Shown: positions 38,341-50,831 of the stretch, piece after piece | Layout of the letters: each line of letters opens with the position of its first letter | Numbering within the stretch: position 1 is the stretch's first letter | NCBI RefSeq assembly: GCF_035083965.1 | Contig: NC_089732.1 | Location: 8,828,383 to 8,892,382 of the forward strand | From: Branchiostoma lanceolatum | Taxonomy: Eukaryota > Chordata > Leptocardii > Amphioxiformes > Branchiostomatidae | DNA length: 64,000 bases | Reading direction: 5' to 3' | Made by a program: the position numbers and the translations under genes | Notes under the pieces: model-generated | Databases searched by the model: none | What the model was told of the DNA's origin: nothing | What the model saw: the letters and a program-made list of their open reading frames with translations, nothing else

Positions 38341-39644
38341 CTCAGAAACACAAACAAACCTCAAAACACACAACAGAACACTCGTCTGGCTTCTTACATG
38401 GCTGATGAGGTTTTGCTCGCTGCTTCTCAGACCTAACAACCACTAGCGAAAGTGGCGTAATTACAAAATAAGATATTTGAATACCTAATATTAATATCAA
38501 TGCAGCTGCCAGCTGGGTACTTGCCAAATATCCTGCTGTTTTTACTGGGACGCAAGAAGTATGGGCGAAATACTTGAATAAAGACGACTCCAGTCTACTG
38601 TGTATGCCCCTGGCATTAAAGCGAAGGACATCCTTTATCCTGTAATACCACGTATAGCTACAATGTCACCATACAAATCAAATCTGTAGTTTGACGATTT
38701 TTGTTGCATGCAGATTTTGCTCTGATTTCAATTTTCTCAAAACATAGTCACGACTCTAGAATACAGAAACGTTTCACTGAATAACCCGTATCCCTTGTGC
38801 CTAGCTAGCACGTGGGAATCAAACTACTGCTAATGATTCTGTTTAACAATCATAATGACATGTTGAAGACATGTTTGAAAATGATAATGATGATAATTAA
38901 CCTGGGTCCCATCCTAGTCAGTTTATACAATGTAAATGTTATATCCGTCCGAGGAAAATATCAGTGTCCTGATGCATTTTAGTTTCACATTATTATTGAT
39001 TATTTGTGGGATCACTTCGGCTGGACTGACATAAAAAGAAAAAGAGAGAATCCCTACCTAAAGACCATAATTTTTGCAAGATGCAACCTGAAACGAAACA
39101 TTAACTTTCCTTGTATTCATCAACTCCAAAGGTTTCTATGTACGTATAGGTATAGGGTTTTTGCTAGGGTCGGCCGGGTACCCGGAAGCATATCATTTTT
39201 CCTAGGCCTTAGTATACTTCCGCTTTGCGTACCTCTTAGAGTCATGTTAAATCCATAAGATAAGACATGAAGGCTTTACATATTTATCTGTAGATCACAC
39301 ACAGTGACAATCAAAGTGTATTATAGGTGACAAAGAAAATTGGAATAATTTGTCAAGACTCCATGGTTGGTATGCAAATTAGAAGGGAGGGGCTGTGGGT
39401 GGCAACAGCAGACAAATATATCATCTAGAAATAATTACACATTTACAAATAAACAGCTTTCAGATGGCTCATTATGATATTCAAATACCTCGCTCATGTC
39501 AATATTACGACGCAAACGCTGACCGAGCAAGTCTCATTTCTGGCTCTGGGCATTGGGTTGGTAGGACGTAAGAATCTTCTCCGCTAAGCCATGTAAGGAT
39601 CCAGTTTTCTGGGTGTGTGTTTGAGGTTTGTTTGTGTGTTTGAG
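38341..39644. promoter_or_regulatory. Shared bidirectional upstream region of the GPCR pair
   Basis: About 1.3 kb separates the two start codons. The last 90 bases before each ATG are similar on both sides (GCCATGTAAG, then GTGTGTTTTGAGGTTTG or close, then GAG before ATG), so part of the 5' UTR or promoter was copied with the gene. The rest of the interval looks unrelated between halves. Confidence 0.5.
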
Positions 39645-42600
39645 ATGGCAGCAAACAGTACTAACGATTCGTTCGACCTCGCTAACTCCACCGCCTTTGA
39701 CTGGGAGCCGTTCTACTACGCCGACCCGCCCTACCGCGAACTGCAGATGGTCTGGCTGACAGCCTGTACTGTTCTGGGGGTCTGCGGGAACATGGCGCTT
39801 CTGATCACGGTCTCGTGCGTACAGGAGCTGAGGACGCCCGGGAACGCCCTGCTGTGCGCGCTGGCAGTCGCCGATATCCTCCAACTGGTCTTCAAAGTCC
39901 CCCCGTCTGTGATTTTTCTTCTTTACGGGAAACCCCTGGCCTGTGACGGCATCTTTGTCATCATTGACACCATGTACTTTACCATGGGACAGTTTTCCGT
40001 GAACCTCATTGCACCGATTTCCATCGACAGATACTGGTACGTAGTTTTGTTCACCTGCCATTGTATTTTTTGTTAGAGAAATACGTTCAATAGCAATGAT
40101 GACCTAAATATCTTAAAAATATTCTCTGGTGTTAAACATCATATTTGCTGATCGGCTACTTGAAAACAAGATATCATGGCCGCAATCTGAACAATGATGG
40201 CGATTGGCGATATTAAAGAGATATTGGTACATTTTTGGTGAGACAACATCACCGCACCGATTTCCATCGATACAGATACATTTACTGGTATGTATTGTCA
40301 TACTTGCTGTTTGCTGGGACGTCTGTTTTTCTAAACAATCACAATAGGTGAAATTCTAATATCACGCGACAACTTTTTTCCAAGGATGAAATAGTGTGCA
40401 AAAAGGAATATTAGTAAGACTTGCTTCCCCTAACAATAACCACTTTATCATATGATGTGACAGAAGGACCCTGCTTACTAAACCATGCATTTAAAAGTTG
40501 AAAAATGAAGAAAAAAAGCACAAGAAAAATGTATAATCTCTAGACCTGATTAGCTTACATATTGCATACAGGGCAATTGAACTTGCATAGTATTGTTAAA
40601 TTGCAAGTGATTGTTTGCACGGAGTACAGTCCAAAATGTAATCAAAAGAAGGTAGCAACTATGCAATTTCCAACCTCCAACGTTCATAACACCTATATGT
40701 CACTGGCTCATGGTTACAACATGTTATACAGAATCTGGGCATACATGGTCAATTTAATGAAGCAAGGAGTTGCTATAGCTTATTTCATGAGAAAAATTAC
40801 AAATCTCAAATACTGTCTTGCTCACCGGTACCTTTACCGTTGATTCAACTCGAATAACAGTGCAATGGAAATATCTGAAAAACGACATCAATGGAAAAGT
40901 AAAGCATATGCATTCACACAAGGCATTTGAAAGATTCATGATATTCCAATTTTAGGAAATATTGTTCACTGCACAACAGACAATATCATTGCACCCGTAT
41001 CTCTTCTCAATATTGATAATCCCCGATCCTCCATTAATCCACCCTAATTCAAGCTTACCGTATCTAGTCAGATTGCACCTCATGTGGCACGCAAGTTGCC
41101 ATAATCTACTTGTTCCCCAGTAATCGGTTCACGTTTGCTATGCTTAGGCTATGTTGATTTGATTATGTAGATGACATCCGCGCATCAAATTTCGTCCATT
41201 TCCAAAGAAAAAAAGAAGTTTTCTACTATACTGTAATATATATAAATCGTACAAAGCAGCTACAGAATGTGCAAATACACGCCGTAAATTGCAAAAATAT
41301 AGTTCGAAGAACAGATACTAATGTCTAAAATGCCAAACCCAAAGAAGAAGACATGGAAGACCAAAAATGAAGAATCCATCATTTGGTATACTATTCTCTG
41401 TGTGTTTAGTCATTTGTTCAACCTTCCTGACCACGAAGATTTCATAACGAAGGCAATTTTTTGTTGTTGAAAACGCACGCTCGCATCCGTTTTTGGGTTC
41501 CCAGAAGATGTCAGACATATAATCAAATCAACATGGCCTTATGAAGAAAAGAATGAAGATGTATTGTGAAGACACCTTTCACACTTAATTAATACTTTAT
41601 TCAATAATACCCCAATGTTCTCTTCATAGGTATATCTGTGACCCTTTGAAGTACAGCGACACCATGACGTCGACGCGAATAGCTCTCCTGATTGGTCTGT
41701 CGTTCCTCATCGCCATGGTAACGATGATGCATCCTCTACTTGAAGGGTGGAACAACTACTACAATCCACCCTACATGTTCTGCAAGTATGTGTCTTTTGG
41801 GACGAATTACTGACGTAGCAAAGACTACAGCGACTTTCATACAGGCAACTACAAACGACAAAATATGTATTTTATTCTATAACATAACTGGACAGCACGC
41901 ACACGCCCCCACTACTATATATACCGGGAGGCTGGATCGGGGACCGTTATTTTACTGGATGTTGGTATACATTTTCCATCACATCTGCAGTGTAACATAT
42001 TGTATATCACATGCACATATCCCTTTAAACGTGATACCTGTAGTTTACATTAAGTACACACACACAAACACAAACACACTATACATTGTACTAAAATAGA
42101 ACTGGTAAGTACAACTGAGGAACGCCCCCCTCCCCATATGCGGGGACCTTTTTTTGCTGGAATTTGGTACATATTTTCCGCCAAATCTGCCGGATGATGT
42201 TTACAGTTTATATGTTTTGATTGTAACCTGTTCCAGATACCTCGGCCCAGCCCGGAAGAGCAGACAGGCCATGACCAACGTTTGCATCTTGGTGCCCATG
42301 ATCACCATGGCATTTTGCTATTACAAGTAAGTTATTAGTCATTACTAAGTTGTTCTTCAGAACAATGTACAAGTATCATAGTGAGACAAGATTTGGCAAT
42401 ATGCCGATAATCTTGAAAGTATTTCTCATAGGGATTTCTACGTATGATTCCATCCGATTATTCTTCCGGATCTAAACACCTAAGCTCCCAGGTTAAGCCT
42501 TTGAACATGTTCATAGTGGTTTCCATAGTAGCAGCCTTACAGCCGAGCTGTTACAAACAATAATAGGCACTATATCTCAGTTGGGTCTGTACCTGTCTTT

Positions 42601-43739
42601 CGGATGGGTCCCGCATTCGAAGAGATGCCTCCAGCACGTTAAAGGGGAAGTGCAAACCCTCCCTGCAAAAATACATCCTGCATGCTGCTGAAACAGAAAG
42701 GAAATTTAAGCTTACCGTCCTATGTGCCACTAGCTATAGTCTCTACAAGGGTGCGGATGAACGAACGAACGAACGAAAGCGGTTTCACACACAGAATGTT
42801 TTGTTCATGATATTTAATGGGATATTTAAAGGTGTGAATCTAAGTCTGTGATATATTCTGTTGTTTGTTTCTTCACGTAGAATCTGGCGCGAAATAAAAC
42901 GACGTCAGAACCGGCACAACAAAATCGCTCCTGACATAACCTCCGAGATGGAGCACAGCGAGACTGTCCAAATGCAAGAAACTCGTCCCGGCCGCCCTCC
43001 CATCACGGGAACGCACCGCGTCTCCTTCATCTCCGAAGAGGGAGAAACCGACGACGGCCCCGCCTTTTCCTCCGAGGATGCCTTTAAGCTAGACCAGCCG
43101 TGTGTGCAGACCGCTTCACAACAAGACGCGGCCCCGACAAATATTTGGTTGGCTGAAGACTGCGACAAGCAAGGCCAGAGTTCTCCGGTATGATCTATTT
43201 TTGTTTGGAAAGTTTAATGATAACTTCGGTTGCAAAAGCATGTTGGTTCTAACCAGCAGTAATAACAAAAGTCTGACTGATGTATATCAAATTGGTGGTC
43301 TGATGAATGCAAATCATCAGAAAGGCTTCGAGTCAGGAAGTCATACAATGAATTACTTGACTATTGCAAGATTTTGATTGCTAAAGAGTACACGTCCTTT
43401 CAGGAATCTGCTGGACAGCCCCAACCACAACCGGCCCCTTTGCGTTGGGTTGGCGCACAACACACGATCTCCCCGGAGTTCAGAGCCCGGATGAGGACGG
43501 CCACCATGGTTCTTCTCATCGTGGTGGCCTACGTGGTTTCCTGGACACCGTACTTCGCCGTCCTCATCCGTAGCAACGCGCTGGGGGATGAGGTCTCCAC
43601 CGCTACCGACGGGAGATGGCAGCGGTTCGCCGTGCTGTTTTCTCTGCTGTCCACCTTCTCCAACCCGATCATCTACGCCTATAGAAACCCTCAGCTTCGA
43701 GAGGGTTTCTTCGGGCTGGTCCGGAGACGATCACTGTAA
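39645..43739 (+). CDS. Class A (rhodopsin-like) GPCR, right member of divergent pair (426 aa)
   Basis: Exons 39645-40036, 41630-41785, 42237-42326, 42881-43187, 43404-43739, the same five lengths as the left member (392, 156, 90, 307, 336). Borders keep frame: W split after DRYW, K split at the next two introns, phase 0 before the last exon. Start MAANSTNDSF. Motifs: GN in TM1, LAVAD in TM2, DRYWY after TM3, FCK in extracellular loop 2, CYYKIWRE after TM5, SWTPYF in TM6, NPIIYAYRNP in TM7. The last exon is nearly identical to the left copy; exon 4 (third cytoplasmic loop) differs most, so G-protein or arrestin coupling may have diverged while the ligand pocket is largely kept (inference). Both copies have intact frames and splice sites. 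Confidence 0.9.
42540..42778 (+). repeat. SINE copy in intron 3 of the right GPCR gene
   Basis: Same family as 4000-4272: CTCAGTTGGGTCTG, TTTCGGATGGG, CATTCGAAGAGATGCCTCCAG, GCACGTTAAA, TGTGCCACTAG, and a tail of GAACGAACGAACGAACGAA. It lies between exons 3 and 4. Confidence 0.7.
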
Positions 43740-43949
43740 ATGTTTCAGTCTACAGTTTGGCTGCAGACTCATCAAAAGCTAGCGCTGAGGATCTCATGAT
43801 ATGAATTGTCAACAGTTTGTGGCATATCTTAATCTTTGTATTATACAACATGTACTAGTAATCAGGTCACAATTGAGTAAGTCTATATAAGACACTTCGT
43901 TCTAAATATATATATGAATATTTACTAAATATACCTTTTTAGATTGTTA

Positions 43950-44262
43950 ACATAGCTCGGTGTACTTGTTGCACTGTTTCGACCGCTGCATTCAGTTGAA
44001 CAGCTACTTGTGGATTAAACATGATGTACGGTTCTTGGTGGCAAGTGCGCTGGATGTTGGCACATCGGCAACAAAATCCGTAGTGTATTGTTTGGCACAC
44101 TTTTAGACGGATTAGCCGAAGAGGCTCGATGGGCGTCACTGCACCGCCAGGGAACGCCGTGTAAAGTGCCTTTCCCAAGAGCACAACGTGGGGGCATGGT
44201 GACCATCAATCCCGTGACTTGTGATTCTAACGCCATAACCGCTGTGCCACACCGGCGCCACA
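43950..44262 (-). repeat. tRNA-derived SINE
   Basis: The minus-strand head has GTGTGGCACAGCGGTTA, matching the pol III A-box consensus (TGGCNNAGTGG-like), then GGGATTGATGG near the B-box position, then CTCTTGGGAAAGGCACTTTA, a block seen in SINEs of several deuterostomes (family knowledge). It is not a functional tRNA: the cloverleaf arms do not close. Confidence 0.65.
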
Positions 44263-45119
44263 TTGTGTATAGACGCGCTTTGAAATGGTCTTGTCGATAA
44301 TGGGTTGCAATAGTATATCTTGATTTTTCCAGAGTGTTGTCATTTATTCTCTGACTGGGTGGTATGATCCTGTCAAATGGTGATTTAGTGCCACTACTAT
44401 GTGTTGTTTCTTCTCGCTGCAGTAGCGGATGTTGATTCTTTTATTTGATTGAGATACATTCTCTAGAATTAGTTTAATGTTTGACACAGAGCAGCTTATT
44501 GGCAATCAACCCTTAGAGATACGAACAATTAAAGACCAGATAGACAGAGAAAACGGTCTGTTATTAAGCGGCAAAAGTAGGTCAAAAGTTGATTCATCCA
44601 TGTCCTCGATCCCTTAACTGTTTCAAAATGTTTGTAAACAATCCGTTTCCTGCTAGCCTGCATCCAATGTAGAAACGACTGTCGTTCTTCTTCTTTTATA
44701 AATGCGCAATAATCTAACAGGGAAACTGTTATAGATGTACGACACACATACATATATATGTTTTGTCATAACGTTTTGGTAAGATTAAATCAGTGTAATG
44801 TGCCTGGAGGGACAATTAGTGAAAATGATTTATACGTTTCTCAGCCTGTCCCGTCCGTCTGTAAATGTTATAGAATAAAAAGATGGTCAAAGACGTTCTT
44901 TTTTTACTGTTACGACACTGTACATTTGTTTTTACGGTTAAAATGTATGCATATGTATTGGTTTAGTTTCGCTGCATGATAACAAGGTAGCAGCATGATT
45001 AACGATCACAAGGTGGTAGTAGGTTCAACACAGGCATGTCCATGGTTTTAGGTCACTGTCCGTAAGGGCTTTTACGAAGCAAACGTGCTACCGTCGCGCT
45101 AAAGAATGTCGTCCGATTT

Positions 45120-45320
45120 GTTCAAAACGCCATTTTCTTTACAAACGCGCGGACAGAGCCGGATGTTTTACCCATGGGAGGAAATACCAGCTCTTCTACA
45201 AAGCATCCTACATGGCCTGTAACTTTTCCTCCTGTTAAGCACTGCACAGGAATATATTATATACTGCTCATGAGATTTACGGCGAAGAATTGTGCTGGGG
45301 TGACCTACGTATACTATCGT
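45120..45320 (+). repeat. Dispersed repeat, copy 1
   Basis: Shares in the same order and strand with 61365-61570: TTCAAAACG, GCGCGGACAGAGCC, ACCCATGGG, AGCTCTTCTA and ATGGCCTGTAA, then ATTGTGC. The element is otherwise unidentified. Confidence 0.65.
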
Positions 45321-47230
45321 TCACTTGTCGGTCTTTCACCATCTAGTGCACCCACTTCAAAGATATAGACTCGGCAAATTTTCCCCATGAGTGGCCAAAG
45401 TAGTCAGCAAGTGAAACACGGTAAAAAAACAAACGAGCGGACGATTCATTAGCGTTCGTGAAATTTAGAAAAAGGGAACAAAATGCACAGCATCTAGTTA
45501 CATATAGATTGTGCCATTTGTTTTCTTAAACGCCTCGACGTCTTTCATACTTGAAAGCATCTCTGACCTTTTCTAGGGTGTCAAAAAATAACAGGTGTTT
45601 TTCATTACTCTCTCATTATCATTCCATTTAACTCTGGTTTCCAACCAGCCAGCACCAAACTCATCTATATTCTTGTCAACGCTTCTTTCATAAGATAGTA
45701 ATTATTCGATATCGGTCTATCTTTAGAGATTCTACGCATGCGCTGTGCAGGTGCAGATCTCACATTTGAGGTACTGACATCACTGTATCAATCAACCGAT
45801 CACCAGTAGGCATCAGTCCGTGTAGAATTACCTGCATTGACGTCATCGTACGATTGAGTGGGAGCGAGGACCCTCCGGCAGTCGAACAGACAACACTCTC
45901 CATGGGAACATCTTTTATAACACTTAAATGGGCGGTATGGACGGTTAAGCATGGAGACAAGTAGGGGAAGATTTTTTCTTAAGACAGAAAGGAATCAGTT
46001 ATGAGTAGATGTCTTGCATATACATTGTAAGTTTTTTTAGGTTGTGTGTCAGTTTAAATGGCTAGCCTAAGACAGCAGCGGATTTACTAAAACTGATCAT
46101 ATAGTGGAAAGACACACTACCTTGATTATAAACATTGTTGACTGTGAATTATGATATGTTGTGGATTGCATGATACCTGTTTGCTTAATCTGGTTTTGTA
46201 TATATGGTAAAGAGGATTAGACTAACGTTAAGGAAGATGTACAAGAAGAAAAAAGGACACTTCTTTTAACAGTGCATGTGTATTTGTGTGTCTACAGTGA
46301 CCTACACGTTTTCCCCATCTACGTGAGTATACTGTATGTAAAAGTGAATACTAAAGTTCTTTATTTGCAACCACACATATTTACAAGAGCCGACGTTTCG
46401 ATGACCGTCTGTCATCTTTTTCAGGGCAATTCTGACGGGTTCACTTTACACTTCAGCTAGATGCGATGCACTACTATCAATGCAGTCCCAAATGTGAGGA
46501 CTTGTCACATATCTAGATGTTCTGTGTGTGTGATTGTCTCCAGAAGGTCGGATGACAGAAAGCAGATATCCGTGCCGCTACTTAATTTGCCGTATGCACG
46601 CGGGGGTGTTTGCCTCGGTGCCTAGTACCAACAGGTGTTGCGCGTGGTTTTACTCTTAAGTGGGGTGAGTTGTCTGCGTGCCTCAAGGCGTTCCATGGAC
46701 CTTGTCACGATTTCTTAATGTCGGGTGGGCTGACAAAAGATGGTGTCTCCCGCTCGCCTGAGGCAGAGATGCGACAATCTCAAGACAAACTCAAGACACA
46801 GTTTTCCCCAAGGTCCGCAGACAAATAAAATATCTAATTGACAAATAAGAAGGAAACGTAGCATCATATTGCTCTTGAATTGCCTCATATATTTTACTTA
46901 GGAAAGAGGCGTCGATGTATTTCTTTTTCTCTATGACTGGTGGCGCTGTAAAAGAAGCTCAGGTAACGTGAGTGCAGAACCTCTTTGCTCCTGTCTTTTG
47001 AAATTTGATTATGTTCTGTCTCAATAAGTAGAATTTTAAAATCAATTTCCGTCTCTGAATCTAGATCTGTCTGAAATTTAAGTCGTTTCCCCTGTCATCT
47101 GCTCTTCTTCTTATACATTCCAGTGTTGGTCTCATTAAGTTTAGTCCTTTGTTGATACTCTTCCGCTGTCCTAAAAATTCCAGCAATAACTTCTTGAGAG
47201 ACCTTTCTAAAACAAACATACTTGAACAAA

Positions 47231-47231
47231 G

Positions 47232-47274
<43 letters not shown>

Positions 47275-47284
47275 TACATAAATA
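47231..47284. repeat. CA microsatellite
   Basis: About 15 CA dinucleotides, then TATACACACACACATACATA. Open frames across it on the minus strand are artefacts. Confidence 0.95.
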
Positions 47285-48042
47285 CATACATACACTCACA
47301 CACACTATCGGAGATGAACAGTTTTTAAGCCCCAAATTAACAAAAGGCTGAGTGTGTTATCTTGCAATCATTGTCCCCAGCACTCAATTTTCTCTTTCCA
47401 TACCCGGAGGCCACTTGTCTTCTTGGAAAGAAGTACTGAGTTGTCTAAACGATGTTACTGATAGGTACGATTGTATCCAGTATAGCTTACAAACACTTTT
47501 GCAATTTCAGTTATAGCATCAGATTTATTCAAGAATATTTGATATATGTCTTTCATTGAAAGATGGCAAGCAAACCCCAAACATAGAAAAAAACTTACAG
47601 TTGCAAAGTATACCAACACCGTATATGTGTATGTAGACAAATATATAACATCTCGTATTCTCATGATTAAAGTAACATAATGACAACAGACAAATGTGCT
47701 ATACACATCACGATAAATATCAGGTAAATAGGCAATCATACATTAATTTCGGGGCGGGGAAATAATAGTTTTCAGACAATCTCTCCCTTTCTGCCCTGAC
47801 AAGACCTCAATTGTATTGATTATATTTGAGAAGGATTCACAAACACATACTTGTCTTCTTCACTACAGGTAAAGAAGAATTAAACATTAGCAATCTGTTA
47901 CAGTGCGTGTTGTATTATTATACATAAAACAGATGACATCATTGTTATAACTTATGACTTATTTAGAATCAAGCATATAAACACATCATTTGGAATAGAT
48001 CGCTCTGCTAGCTTCTTAGTATTCATAGTTAACTTTTAGTGA

Positions 48043-48960
48043 TTAGTTAGAAATATCGAAACAAGGCAAGAGTTCTCTCCTGGCCCTCATGACGGCCACC
48101 AGTCGGACGTACCCGGACAACACCTGCCGACACTCCCGCTCGAACCCCGACAGCGTGCCGCTCCCGTCGCCCCGCCGCATGTAGCTGTCCAGCACGGAGG
48201 TGTACAGTTTGGCATCCACGATCTTCAGCTCTGCGATGGCGGCGTAGTTTCTGACGGTCAGCTTGCCGAAAGGTTCGCGCATGCAGGCCTCGGAGACGGA
48301 CAGAGACCGGTCCGCTCTCAGTCGTCCCAGGATCCGGCCGTACGACTCGTGGATCGGCCGGACTTCGGAGATAGAGAGTTGATCCGGGCGGTCGTCGTCA
48401 TTGCGGGCCGCCTTGGTTTGAGGTTTGCTCGTGTCTTCTCCTTCCTGCTTCCTTTTTCTACCTGTCTCCGTGCTGTCAGGGCTTGGCGAGCTGGACGGAC
48501 TGGGGGACTCCGTAGACTCTACAGGTGACTTGGCGGGAGAGCGAGACCGTAGGGCGGGAAGGGTAGCCCTTGGCAGCTGCGTCGACACAACCTCACTGCT
48601 GTCCGGGGCGAACTTTTGACTCCGCTCGATCGTCCCGGCGATGGCGCCCACGACTTTGTGGTAGCGATGCAGCATCAGCATGGAGATGTACAGGGCGACT
48701 CCCATGCGGCGGTGACTGTTCATGATGGCACTCGATGCCGGGTGGAAGCGCTTGTCACAGTCGTCACACAGAGACAGCACTCTGTCGCTGTTGTAGTACA
48801 CACACACGGGGTCCAGGCAGATCCACGTCGCCTGCCCTCTGCACTGGAGGCATCGTAACGACCGGGCCTTGTCGTCCAAGTCCCCGATCTTTCTCAGGAC
48901 CCACTCAGCACGAGAGCCGCCGTAGCGTTCTTGGTCTGGGCTGCAGTTTACTCTTTGCAT
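48043..48960 (-). CDS. Intronless B-box-like zinc-finger protein, family member 4 (305 aa)
   Basis: Start at ATG 48960 (MQRVNCSPDQ); the upstream in-frame extension has no ATG. Zinc ligands C37, C40, C48, C53, C65, C68, H73 and H83 with spacing identical to the members at 19011 and 27621. The hydrophobic helix reads VALYISMLMLHRYHKVV. The linker is Ser/Pro-rich (SPSPSSSPSPDSTETG), with basic GRKRKQ as a possible nuclear localisation signal. From IHESYGRIL to the end it is almost identical in protein and DNA to the 27621-28532 gene, while the zinc-finger half and linker differ clearly. That points to partial gene conversion or recombination confined to the 3' 300 bases. A GGACCGGTCGGAC motif lies about 190 bases upstream of the ATG. 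Confidence 0.85.
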   Translation of the reverse strand: MQRVNCSPDQERYGGSRAEWVLRKIGDLDDKARSLRCLQCRGQATWICLDPVCVYYNSDRVLSLCDDCDKRFHPASSAIMNSHRRMGVALYISMLMLHRYHKVVGAIAGTIERSQKFAPDSSEVVSTQLPRATLPALRSRSPAKSPVESTESPSPSSSPSPDSTETGRKRKQEGEDTSKPQTKAARNDDDRPDQLSISEVRPIHESYGRILGRLRADRSLSVSEACMREPFGKLTVRNYAAIAELKIVDAKLYTSVLDSYMRRGDGSGTLSGFERECRQVLSGYVRLVAVMRARRELLPCFDISN

Positions 48961-49146
48961 GTCGTCAAGAAAGTATTCAGTGCTGACAGCAAGTTCTGAC
49001 GACCTCAAGACGAGATTGTTAAGGTATAGTCTGAGAGCGTAAAAGTGGGCGGACTACCTGGTTGAGATTTTGTTAAAACAATGAGCAGCGAACAAAAGCA
49101 GGTCCTCTCTCGTCCACGCGCCCAGATGTTTGGATGAAGATGTCCG

Positions 49147-49152
49147 ACCGGT
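49147..49152. promoter_or_regulatory. Conserved ACCGGT upstream motif, zinc-finger member 4
   Basis: Centre of GGACCGGTCGGAC on the minus strand, about 190 bases before the ATG at 48960. The 13-mer is identical to that upstream of the member at 19011. A TATATA lies next to it (49156-49161) but on the far side from the gene. Confidence 0.45.
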
Positions 49153-50079
49153 CCTGTATATACCCTACAGGCCAGTTACAACCTACAGCATTCTGATGTC
49201 ATCCTGAACCGCAGCTAAACGCAAAGATCAAAATTGACTAAAAATGACTACTGTAATGACTTTTGCAACAACTCAATCACAATAATGATAATACGTTTAT
49301 TGCAAAATACACGTATATGCTCGAGGGTCAAATTGCAAGTACATTGTAATGTACATATAGATATAAGAATGATAGATGCAATGATATTAAGAAGTACCTC
49401 CAATGCTATGCTACATTCTTAACTAAAGTATAAAGATAATTTTGTTCGGTTGGACTTCTTTTATTTTAGGCAGCGGAGGAAAAATTTACCCACTTTTTCT
49501 ATAATATGTGAGTTCTAGTATTAGATAGATTGCCAAATTAATGCCTCGTAACAAGGATAATCAAGACGGTGGATGGTGCAGATACTGTATCATGTAATAC
49601 GTGTTCTATATATGTATACTGTATTACTCTTATTGGATACCGTTGTGTTTAGTCTTAAGTTTTGTAGAATTCATTAGCATTGTTGATGATTATAAGCAAA
49701 GACATATGTGTCTTGATATTTTGTACTACCTAGTGAACTTGCAATACATTGTACCTGTTACATTTGTTGTGCAACGAACTTTGATTGCCAGCAGTGGAGA
49801 AACTAAGGAAGGTGAGTGTTGACATTTTTTAGGGCAGGGCCATTGAGAGAGTACCGGCACAATTGTGAGAATCTTTACCGCCCGGCACCGGACCTAACCT
49901 GGTCACCTATCCACATGCAAAATGCTGGGGGTCGGCTTCGCTGTCCAGACGGGTGCATGTCCTCATTACACCGAGAAAATCTCACCTACAGACTCGAGAT
50001 AAAGACCGAAGACGAGGTCATTGTAAACCATGCTCTAGATTCTGGCTTATGGTAGCTACGATTTTGGCTATTTATCTGG

Positions 50080-50366
50080 TAGCAGGCTCACAGTTGAGCT
50101 CCTGTTTCCGATTATTTTCAAACTGTGAGACCCCGGTTCAAATCTGGGCCAAGATATCTCGGTTGGGATGCACCCTTCGTCTGGAAGGGACGTGAAATGG
50201 GGGACCCGTGTTCGAGGAGGTGCCTCAACCTCTCCCTCTGAAAATATACCACGCTACGTAGCTACATGAAACAACAAGAAAACTTGCTGCCCAGTGTGCC
50301 ACTAAGGACATAATATAATGTCCTTGCAATTGGTGGTATTAGACACTACAAGGTCTGAATGAACAG
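50080..50366 (+). repeat. tRNA-derived SINE copy with intact B box
   Basis: GGTTCAAATC at 50135-50144 is an exact pol III B box. Downstream blocks TCGGTTGGGATGCACCC, GGAAGGGACGTGAAATGGG and TTCGAGGAGGTGCCTC match the copies at 4000 and 42540. The 3' end reads GTCTGAATGAACAG, a worn GAAC tail. Confidence 0.7.
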
Positions 50367-50831
50367 ACTACTGAACTGCCCGAATCCAGGTCGCACAGGT
50401 ACAGCACGCGTGACCTTCGCAGGTGGTTCGGTACCGGGTCAACGTTCTGTTGGACAAATGGGAACTGTATCCTGAAGGATGGAGTGTTGTCTGCAAGTAT
50501 GTAACAACAAAGACCACCACTTCTGTGTGTGGTGCCGTCGTTTTTCTTTGTCTGCAATTAGCCCTTGTGCATGGATCTGCAATAAAGTTGACATTTACAT
50601 AATCTCTAAGCAGATGTAACGTTATACGGCTTCAGTCTCCTTGCAAGATCTACCACGTCGGAGTGTAGATGTTATCGTTTTTCGGATTACGTAATTTCTT
50701 TTTAAGATTACTGTTTATACCAAATCAAAATACGTTTACAGGAAAGCAAGTTCAGCGAAACTAACTTTTGACGGTCTTTTCGAACCATTAGATTGCATTG
50801 ACCGATACGAGGGGCTAAGGCGTGAGTAATT

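Larger units (their letters stand above)
43740..48042. other. Gene-free interval with repeats
   Basis: Contains a tRNA-derived SINE (43950-44262), a dispersed repeat shared with 61365-61570 (45120-45320) and a CA microsatellite. The frame at 45760-45960 (minus) looks exon-like in composition but has no recognisable domain or clear splice pair. Confidence 0.4.

Noticed and set aside
44190..44262. Functional tRNA gene on the minus strand
   Set aside because: A and B boxes are present in weak form but the acceptor and anticodon arms do not pair; SINE body follows.
45760..45960. Internal exon of an unknown gene
   Set aside because: No convincing acceptor/donor pair, and no neighbouring exon with matching phase.
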